From assembly GCF_010468615.1 (NCBI RefSeq), contig NZ_WUEH01000001.1:186001-250000 (forward strand): a stretch of DNA of 64,000 bases. The letters are read 5' to 3'. A model generated the notes under the pieces. The model searched no databases, was not told the DNA's origin, and worked only from the letters and a program-made list of their open reading frames with translations. Both the position numbers and the translations under genes were made by a program. The stretch comes from Pseudodesulfovibrio sp. JC047 (GTDB lineage: Bacteria > Desulfobacterota > Desulfovibrionia > Desulfovibrionales > Desulfovibrionaceae). Positions within the stretch are counted from its first letter, which is position 1; each line of letters opens with the position of its first letter. Positions 57,712 to 64,000 of this stretch are shown piece after piece.

Positions 57712-58971
57712 CTATTCGCGAATCTGGCCTTCACCCATGAGAATGAATTTCGCGCTGGTCAACTCCTTGATCCCCATGGGACCGTAGGCATGAAGTTTGG
57801 ATGTGGAAATCCCGATCTCCGCACCCAGACCAAGCTGACCACCATCATTGAAACGGGTAGACGCATTGGCGACCACAAGTGAAGCGTCCACTTCACGAAT
57901 GAATCGCAGACACTGTTCATAATTCTCAGACAAGATGGATTCGGTATGATTCGATCCGTATTGAGCGATGTAATCCATGGCCTCATCCATATCTTCGACC
58001 ACTTTCACGGCAAGGATCAAATCCAGAAATTCGAATCCCCAGTCCGTATCAGTCGCGGGTTCTGCAAAGGTTCCCAAAAGTGGCAAAGCACGTTCGCACG
58101 CCTTGAACTTCACACCCTTGGGACCGATGGTTTGAGCCACCTTCGGCAGAAGGACATCAGCGACATCCTTGTGAACCAGCAGACATTCCAATGCGTTGCA
58201 CCCACTCGGATACTGCATTTTGGCATTTTCAATAATGGGAACAGCCTTGGAGATATCACAGGAGGCATCCGCAAAGAGATGACACACCCCTTTGTAATGC
58301 TTGAGAACCGGCATGGTGGCCTGACTGGTCACGGCACGAATCAGTCCTTCGCCACCGCGCGGAATTACCACATCGATATACTCATCGAGTTTGAGCATTT
58401 CGGCGACAGCCTCACGGTCTGTGGTGGGCGGCACCTGCACGGCATCCCGAGGCAATCCGGCCTTTTCCAAGGCGGTGTGCATGAGGTCTGCCAGAAATTT
58501 GTTGGAATGAAACGCCTCGGACCCACCGCGCAAGATAACGGCATTCCCCGCCTTGAGACACAAAATTCCTGCGTCCACAGTGGCATTGGGACGGGATTCA
58601 TAAATCATGGCCACGACACCGAGAGGGACACGCATCCGCCCGACCAACATTCCATTGGGGCGTTTGGTCATGGATTCAATTTCACCGACTGGATCGGCCA
58701 TGGCAGCCACTTCACGGCATCCCTGAATCATGGAATTGAGCACTTTTTCACTGATGGTCAGCCGTTGCACACGCGCCTTGTCCAACCCGCGACGAGCGGC
58801 TTCATCCAAATCTTTCTTGTTGGCAATCGCAATGGCTTCGGCCTCGGACTGCAACAAATCGGCCAAAATCAACAGCGCATCCTGCTTGGCCTTGCCAGAG
58901 GCCTTGGCCAATCCACGGGCAGCCTGTTTGGCCCGTTTGCCCATGTCCACCATGTGTTCACGAATGTCCAT
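57712..58971 (-). CDS. proA: Gamma-glutamyl phosphate reductase
   Basis: Proline synthesis: reduces gamma-glutamyl phosphate with NADPH. 419 residues, aldehyde dehydrogenase fold. The catalytic cysteine region is YPSGCNALECLLVH near residue 255; VIPRGGEGLIR and GSNHTESI are family segments. No proB is in the window. nadD follows 160 bases downstream. Confidence 0.96.
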   Translation of the reverse strand: MDIREHMVDMGKRAKQAARGLAKASGKAKQDALLILADLLQSEAEAIAIANKKDLDEAARRGLDKARVQRLTISEKVLNSMIQGCREVAAMADPVGEIESMTKRPNGMLVGRMRVPLGVVAMIYESRPNATVDAGILCLKAGNAVILRGGSEAFHSNKFLADLMHTALEKAGLPRDAVQVPPTTDREAVAEMLKLDEYIDVVIPRGGEGLIRAVTSQATMPVLKHYKGVCHLFADASCDISKAVPIIENAKMQYPSGCNALECLLVHKDVADVLLPKVAQTIGPKGVKFKACERALPLLGTFAEPATDTDWGFEFLDLILAVKVVEDMDEAMDYIAQYGSNHTESILSENYEQCLRFIREVDASLVVANASTRFNDGGQLGLGAEIGISTSKLHAYGPMGIKELTSAKFILMGEGQIRE

Positions 58972-59297
58972 ATATACTCCTTAAAAATTGCTTTTCAAAA
59001 TTCAACGGAGGGGAATCCACACCCACCGAGTCTTTTTGCTACCCCTCACCATGGGATAAAGTCAAACTGAACAAGTGCCAATACCCGGTATTTCCGGCCC
59101 AATCGCACATGGTGTCTCCCTTCTCTGTCACGCTGTCACACACACCGCCCCCCCTGACAATACGACCCACCGTACCCACTGGTTCCAAAATAGGCTTTGA
59201 CCTTTTTTACAATTTTGCTTATCAAGCCCTTTGCGTTGGCGGGCCTTGCTTCCCGGCCATCGAGTAAGCAAATTCCCTTCATGGAGGAACAAAAACA
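58972..59297 (+). other. Divergent intergenic region with a promoter for the TPR-iorA-iorB unit
   Basis: 326 bases between divergent proA and the TPR gene. TTGACC at 59197-59202, a 17-base spacer and TATCAA at 59220-59225 make a promoter-like pair on the plus strand; GGAGGA lies just before the TPR start. The proA side (58972-59060) shows no strong promoter. No gene-like ORF is found. Confidence 0.5.
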
Positions 59298-59951
59298 ATG
59301 GCTGACCCCAAGACCACATCACAAGACGTGCTGAACGACATTGAGTCCCACACACCGGAAGCAATGCATCCGATCCTCGAAGCTGCCTTCAAACACCAAA
59401 AGCAGCTCATTCTCGCAGTCTGCGTCATCATTGCCCTGGCCGCACTCTATGCAGGATACAATGCCTACGCCGCCAAATCAGAGGCATCGGCCCAGGCCGA
59501 ACTCGGCGCCATTCTGGTCAAGACACAGGGCAAAGATCGTATTCCGCAACTGGAAGCCCTGCTCGACACCGTGCCCGCTTCGGTCAAACCCGCAGTGGCC
59601 ATGGAAATCGCCCAGGCCAGCATGACCCATGGTGAATATGCCAAGGCCGTTACCTACTGGGACATGCTCATCAACGAGACCGAAAGCGACATGCAGTTCG
59701 CGGCCCGTATCGGCAAGGTCAAGGCTCTCATGCTGACCGGCAAGAATGCTGATGCACTGACCGACATGAAGGCACTGGCCGACACCGCCTCGGAAGCCTA
59801 TGCCGTTCCCGTCTATCGTCAGCTCGCTCTGACCGCTGAATCCGCTGGTGACACCACCGAAGCCTTGGCCGCCTACAAGAAACTTGCAGAAAAGAACGTC
59901 GCGGACAAACAGTTCATCGACTACAAGATATCACAGCTTGAATCCGAGTAA
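59298..59951 (+). CDS. Membrane-anchored TPR protein upstream of iorAB
   Basis: 217 residues. One membrane segment at about 35-55 with a short cytoplasmic N-terminus, then TPR-like helices (about 65-210: YAKAVTYWDMLINE, TEALAAYKKLAEK). This layout matches YfgM-like proteins, which in E. coli associate with periplasmic chaperones; the equivalence is not proven. It is followed by iorA after 34 bases. Confidence 0.75.
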   Translation: MADPKTTSQDVLNDIESHTPEAMHPILEAAFKHQKQLILAVCVIIALAALYAGYNAYAAKSEASAQAELGAILVKTQGKDRIPQLEALLDTVPASVKPAVAMEIAQASMTHGEYAKAVTYWDMLINETESDMQFAARIGKVKALMLTGKNADALTDMKALADTASEAYAVPVYRQLALTAESAGDTTEALAAYKKLAEKNVADKQFIDYKISQLESE

Positions 59952-59985
59952 CCGCGTCTTTTGACGCATGACATGGAGAGATACT

Positions 59986-61821
59986 ATGGCGAATCCGCTC
60001 TTGGGTGACACCCCTGGTGAAACCCACCTGCTGCTTGGTAACGAAGCCATCGTCCGGGGTGCCGTTGAAGCCGGCATCCAGGTGGTTTCCTGCTACCCGG
60101 GTACTCCGTCTTCAGAAGTGCCCGACACCTTTTATCGTATTTCCCCGGAAGGCGAATTCTACTTCGAATACTCCGTCAACGAAAAAGTGGCTCTCGAAGT
60201 GGCTGGCGGCGCAACGCTGGCCGGAGCCATGACATTGTGTACCATGAAACACGTCGGTGTGAACGTCGCTGCCGACCCGCTCATGACACTGTGTTATACC
60301 GGCGCACCCGGCGGCATGGTTCTGTTGTCTGCCGACGACCCCGGCTGCCACTCCAGCCAGAACGAACAGGACAACCGTATCTATGCCCGAATCGCGGGAA
60401 TGCCGATCCTTGAACCAGCCACGGCTCAGGAAGCCAAGGACATGACCAAAGACGGCCTGCTCCTGTCCAAAAAGCACGGCGCACCGCTTATGCTTCGGAC
60501 CACGACCCGGGTGAATCACCTGCGTGGACCGGTCGAATTCGACTCGGCTCCCAAACCGGGCAAGGCCGAAGGCTTCAAGCGCAATCCTTCAAAATTTGTT
60601 CCCATTCCGGCATTCTCCCGCCCCATGCATCTGGCCCTGCTCGATCGCATCGAGGCCCTGCGTGCCGAAGCGGAAACATCCAAATACAACTCCGTGTCCG
60701 GTTCCGGTGAACTGGGCATTATCTGTTCGGGCATCTCCCGCGCCTACGTGGCGGACGCCTTGGACAATGCCGGGTTGACCGATTCCGTGCGCATCCTGCA
60801 TCTCGGATTTCCCCACCCGTTGCCCGAAAAGCTCTGTCTGGACTTTCTCAAATCCGTCGACACAGTCCTGGTGGTCGAAGAACTGGAACCGGTTGTCGAA
60901 GACGAAATCCGCGTTCTGGCCCAGAAAAACGAACTGTCCATCACCATTCACGGCAAGGATCTCTTTCCCCGATTCGGCGAATTTTCCGTCACGCTGGTGG
61001 AAAACATCATCCGCCGGGTACTGGGCAAGGACCCCATTGAAAGCTGTGACTGTGACCTGCCAGAACTGCCGGGTCGGCCACCGAACCTCTGCGCCGGCTG
61101 TCCGCATCGCGGCACATATTTCGCGGCAAAAAAAGTCTTTGGGGACGACGCGGTCTATTCTTCGGACATTGGCTGTTACACCCTCGGGATTCTGCCCCCG
61201 CTTCAGGCGGCTGACTTCCTCGTGTGCATGGGCTCATCCATTTCCGCTGGCGGCGGCGTTGCCCAGGCTTCCGGCCAGACCGTGGTCGCCTTCATCGGCG
61301 ATTCCACCTTCTTCCATTCCGGCTTGAGCGGCGTGGCCAATGCGGTTTTCAACCAGCACGACATTCTGCTGGTCGTCCTCGACAACCGGACAACCGCCAT
61401 GACCGGACACCAACCCAATCCCGGCGTTGACCGCACGATCCTCGGAGAAAACGACCACCCGCTGGACATCGAATCCGCTGTCCGTGGTCTGGGCGTCACC
61501 GAAGTGCGTACAGTCAATCCGTTCAATCAGAAAAAGACTGTTGCGGCCTTCGAGGAACTCAAGCAACTGTCCGGTGTTCGTGTCCTGATCGCCAAGGAAC
61601 CCTGCCCACTCTTCACGCGTCGGGTCCACAAGAAAGTCGCTCCGCAGGTCGCCTATGTCGCTGAATCCTGTGTCGGACGATTCGACTGTCTGGACAAACT
61701 TGCCTGTCCCGCCATGTACAAGGACGGCGACAAGGCCGCAGTGAACCCGATCCTCTGCAACGGCTGTATGCTCTGCTTGCAGGTCTGTGGACACATCAAA
61801 GCTAAGAAGAGAGGCAGTTAA
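59986..61821 (+). CDS. iorA: Indolepyruvate:ferredoxin oxidoreductase subunit alpha
   Basis: 611 residues. Oxidatively decarboxylates aryl pyruvates from aromatic amino acids to aryl-acetyl-CoA, reducing ferredoxin. The N-terminal pyrimidine domain (GNEAIVRGAVEAG) and TPP-binding domain (LCAGCPHRGTYFAA, then VAFIGDSTFFHSGL) are clear. The ferredoxin-like tail (about 560-605) has CVGRFDCLDKLACP and CNGCMLCLQVC; the first motif lacks one of the usual four cysteines. The ATG at 59986 after GGAGAG is chosen. iorB follows at once. Confidence 0.95.
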   Translation: MANPLLGDTPGETHLLLGNEAIVRGAVEAGIQVVSCYPGTPSSEVPDTFYRISPEGEFYFEYSVNEKVALEVAGGATLAGAMTLCTMKHVGVNVAADPLMTLCYTGAPGGMVLLSADDPGCHSSQNEQDNRIYARIAGMPILEPATAQEAKDMTKDGLLLSKKHGAPLMLRTTTRVNHLRGPVEFDSAPKPGKAEGFKRNPSKFVPIPAFSRPMHLALLDRIEALRAEAETSKYNSVSGSGELGIICSGISRAYVADALDNAGLTDSVRILHLGFPHPLPEKLCLDFLKSVDTVLVVEELEPVVEDEIRVLAQKNELSITIHGKDLFPRFGEFSVTLVENIIRRVLGKDPIESCDCDLPELPGRPPNLCAGCPHRGTYFAAKKVFGDDAVYSSDIGCYTLGILPPLQAADFLVCMGSSISAGGGVAQASGQTVVAFIGDSTFFHSGLSGVANAVFNQHDILLVVLDNRTTAMTGHQPNPGVDRTILGENDHPLDIESAVRGLGVTEVRTVNPFNQKKTVAAFEELKQLSGVRVLIAKEPCPLFTRRVHKKVAPQVAYVAESCVGRFDCLDKLACPAMYKDGDKAAVNPILCNGCMLCLQVCGHIKAKKRGS

Positions 61822-61822
61822 C

Positions 61823-62419
61823 ATGAACTCCACCCCTCAAATTCGTATATTCATGACTGGCGTTGGCGGACAGGGCACCCTGACCGCCACCACCCTGCTT
61901 GCCCAAACCGTGCTCAGCCAGGGACTGCCGGTCACGTCCGGCGAAATTCACGGTATGGCCCAGCGCGGCGGCGTGGTCGAATCCACCGTGCTCATCGGGT
62001 GCAAATCCCCGAAAATCGGCCATGGTGAAGCAGACATTCTGCTCGGATTCGAACCCATGGAAACCATGCGCGCCCTGCCGTATCTCAAAAAAGGCGGCCT
62101 GGTCGTTTCCTCCACCGAATTCATGCCACCGCTGGCCGTTGCCATGGGCAGACAGGAATGTCCGACCATTGACGACATCAAACACGCTGTCGCCGCCTGC
62201 ACCGACCATGCATATTACATGGCGAATCAGACCATTGGCCTTGAAGCCGGTGCCGTGCAGTCCGGCAACATTGCCATGCTCGGCGCGTTGTGCGCCGCTG
62301 GTAAACTGCCTTTCGGCCCCAAAGCCCTGGAAGCCGCCATCAAGGCGAACCTTCCGGCAAAAATACAGGCCGTCAACCTCAAAGCACTGGAGCTTGGCGT
62401 TCAAACCCTTGACGCCTAG
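61823..62419 (+). CDS. iorB: Indolepyruvate:ferredoxin oxidoreductase subunit beta
   Basis: 198 residues, the gamma-type domain of pyruvate-ferredoxin oxidoreductases: FMTGVGGQGTLTATTLLAQ at the start and SGEIHGMAQRGGVVEST near 44. Partner of IorA. GAGAGG lies upstream of the ATG. Confidence 0.95.
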   Translation: MNSTPQIRIFMTGVGGQGTLTATTLLAQTVLSQGLPVTSGEIHGMAQRGGVVESTVLIGCKSPKIGHGEADILLGFEPMETMRALPYLKKGGLVVSSTEFMPPLAVAMGRQECPTIDDIKHAVAACTDHAYYMANQTIGLEAGAVQSGNIAMLGALCAAGKLPFGPKALEAAIKANLPAKIQAVNLKALELGVQTLDA

Positions 62420-62421
62420 AA

Positions 62422-64000
62422 ATGAGAACAATGACACCCACCAATCGAGACACCTCCGACCTCAGCCATTTGACCACGCTCAAACTGGTCCAAAAATCGC
62501 TGAAGCGGGATATCCCGCTTGAGGAATCTTTAAACGCACTGCTGAAAATTCTGGCCCGGGATATGGAATACGTGCGCGCGTTCATGGTCATCATGGACCC
62601 CAAGACCGAGAACCTCAAACTCTCGCTCACGTACAGCCCGACCCAGGTCGAAGACGTGACGTATTCTCCTGGCCGGGGCATCATTGGACGGGTGTTTGAT
62701 TCCGGGGAATCCATCACAATTCCACGTCTTTCGGATGACCCGGAATTTCTGAACAAAGCCTTTGGACGCAGTGAAAAAGAACTCAAGAAGCTCGGTTTCA
62801 TCTGCGTGCCGGTGCTCAATCAACATTCCGATCGAACCGAAGTCATCGGCGCGTTGTCTGTCGATGTCCCGCTCATTCCGGCCGACGATCTGGCGGCTCA
62901 TTGCCAGTTCCTCGAAGTGGTCGCAGGCATCATCGCCGGCCACGTTGCCCAGCTTCAAGAAGAAATGGCGACCCAAAACCACATGCTCACCCAAGGCATG
63001 ATGAGCGGTGGCCCGGATGCCACGCCTCCCAAGGATTTTGTCGCGGCATCCAAGGCCATGCGCATGGTGCTTCGCCAATCCCGCCAAGTCGCCCCGAGTC
63101 GAGCCACTGCGCTCCTTCGCGGTGAATCCGGGACCGGCAAGGAACTCCTGGCCGATGCCATTCACAAGGCCAGCCCGCGTGCCGACAAGCCATTGATTAA
63201 ACTCAACTGCGCCGCCTTGCCTGTCGAACTCATCGAATCCGAATTGTTCGGCCACCAGAAAGGCGCATTCACCGGCGCATTCCAAACCAAACGCGGTCTC
63301 TTCGAAATCGCGGATCAGGGCACTCTCTTTCTTGACGAAATCGGCGAGCTGTCTCTCGATGCCCAGGCCAAGGTCCTGCGCGCCATTCAAGAAAAAGAAA
63401 TCCAGCGTGTCGGCTCCGAACAGACCATCACCGTGGACGTGCGGCTCATCTGTGCCACCCATCAGCCACTCGAAGAACTGCTCAAAAAAGGTCTTTTCCG
63501 CGAAGATCTGTTCTACCGAATCAACGTTTTCCCGATTTTCATTCCTCCTCTCACGGAACGACGCGAAGATATTCTGCCATTGGCCGAACATTTTCTGGCC
63601 GATTTCACCGAAGAGTATTCCAAGGAAGTCAAACGGATATCCACCCCGGCTATCGAGTTGCTGGTGATGTATCACTGGCCAGGAAACGTCCGCGAACTCA
63701 AGAACTGCATCGAGCGCGCCGTCCTGCTCTGCGAAGAACAGGTCATTCGGACTTATCATCTGCCGCCCACATTGCAGTCCGCTGAAAGTTCCGCCACCGG
63801 CACCAACCTCTCCTTTGGTGAGGCTGTCGCCAAATTCGAACAGGAACTGCTCATCGATTCGCTCAAGCAGACCGGCGGTAACATGTTGCAATCGGCCCGA
63901 GACCTCCGAGTCTCCTACCGAATCGTCAACTACAAAGTGAAAAAATATAACATCGACGTCAAAAAATACTCGCAATCAAAAACGAAATCAAAACGACGTC
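62422..64000 (+). CDS. Sigma-54-dependent regulator with GAF domain (3' end outside window)
   Basis: At least 526 residues; the frame is open to the right edge. GAF domain at about 20-185. AAA+ domain: Walker A GESGTGKE near 234, GAFTGA at 281-286 (sigma-54 contact loop), Walker B LFLDEIGEL near 308, and the R-finger region FREDLFYRINVF. A Fis-type helix-turn-helix lies near 490-520 (LQSARDLRVSYRIVNYKVKK). NifA/FhlA-like architecture. The ATG at 62431 is an alternative start. It follows iorB by two bases, so it may regulate or be co-transcribed with the ior genes; no sigma-54 site was found by eye upstream of them. Confidence 0.92.
   Translation, partial: MRTMTPTNRDTSDLSHLTTLKLVQKSLKRDIPLEESLNALLKILARDMEYVRAFMVIMDPKTENLKLSLTYSPTQVEDVTYSPGRGIIGRVFDSGESITIPRLSDDPEFLNKAFGRSEKELKKLGFICVPVLNQHSDRTEVIGALSVDVPLIPADDLAAHCQFLEVVAGIIAGHVAQLQEEMATQNHMLTQGMMSGGPDATPPKDFVAASKAMRMVLRQSRQVAPSRATALLRGESGTGKELLADAIHKASPRADKPLIKLNCAALPVELIESELFGHQKGAFTGAFQTKRGLFEIADQGTLFLDEIGELSLDAQAKVLRAIQEKEIQRVGSEQTITVDVRLICATHQPLEELLKKGLFREDLFYRINVFPIFIPPLTERREDILPLAEHFLADFTEEYSKEVKRISTPAIELLVMYHWPGNVRELKNCIERAVLLCEEQVIRTYHLPPTLQSAESSATGTNLSFGEAVAKFEQELLIDSLKQTGGNMLQSARDLRVSYRIVNYKVKKYNIDVKKYSQSKTKSKRR

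Noticed and set aside
62530-63975. 481-codon minus-strand frame opposite the sigma-54 regulator
   Set aside because: The plus frame carries every AAA+ motif (GESGTGKE, GAFTGA, DEIGEL). The minus frame is a shadow.

Overview
The window reads as chromosomal DNA of a sulfate-reducing bacterium of the Desulfovibrio/Pseudodesulfovibrio group. This is inferred from gene content and style, not from a database match. The main pointers are a CbiK-type cobaltochelatase, a corrinoid-activating ASKHA protein, a Ccm system with a cysteine CcmE and no CcmG/CcmH, a pseudouridine synthase/dephospho-CoA kinase fusion, indolepyruvate:ferredoxin oxidoreductase and a cbpA-cbpM-clpB operon. Coding density is high. 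I see no rRNA, tRNA, CRISPR array, prophage or insertion sequence.

Layout. 1-5000 (+): the 3' part of cbiK, a RACE-like [2Fe-2S]/ASKHA protein, an Rsm22-family methyltransferase, and lipB and lipA, the last four with overlapping ends. 5000-6050 (+): an AT-richer island with a promoter, two hairpins and a NYN-domain gene interrupted by an in-frame TAA. 6072-13989 (-): recJ, an HDOD protein, a TPR protein, pyrF, gmk, remA-like, yicC, a DUF4416 gene and mtaB. 14047-15105 (+): two small TPR lipoproteins, converging on mnmA (-). 16246-20169 (-): an LpoA/LppC-like lipoprotein, gatC and gatA. 20204-24304 (-): M29 aminopeptidase, grpE and dnaK. 24436-25434 (+): a YheT-type hydrolase facing clpB. 25511-29484 (-): cbpA-cbpM-clpB. 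29704-32117 (-): rhomboid protease and the RluD-CoaE fusion. 32295-36229 (+): upp, uraA, a family 2 glycosyltransferase and mscS.

36542-44094 (-) carries hisB, a lipoprotein gene, hisA, tatB, tatC, guaB and guaA. 44168-49168 (-) is a complete branched-chain amino-acid ABC transporter, livJ-H-M-G-F. 49356-55672 (-) is a CNNM/CorC-like gene followed by ccmE-F-A-B-C-D and a TPR gene. 55804-56829 (+) is a heptosyltransferase-like gene. proA and nadD follow on the minus strand. The window ends (+) with a membrane-anchored TPR protein, iorA, iorB and a sigma-54-dependent GAF regulator that runs off the right edge.

Functional themes: cofactor assembly (cobalt chelation, corrinoid activation, lipoate, cytochrome c haem, CoA, NAD), protein quality control (DnaK/GrpE, ClpB/CbpA/CbpM), nucleotide metabolism (pyrF, gmk, guaA/B, upp/uraA) and amino-acid uptake and catabolism (liv, ior). 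The least ordinary items are the interrupted NYN gene with its structured leader, the CcmE cysteine variant, the acidic 33-bp-repeat extension of TatC, the RluD-CoaE fusion, and several structured intergenic regions, including paired DnaA-box-like sites upstream of cbpA. I found no convincing wholly new multi-gene system.
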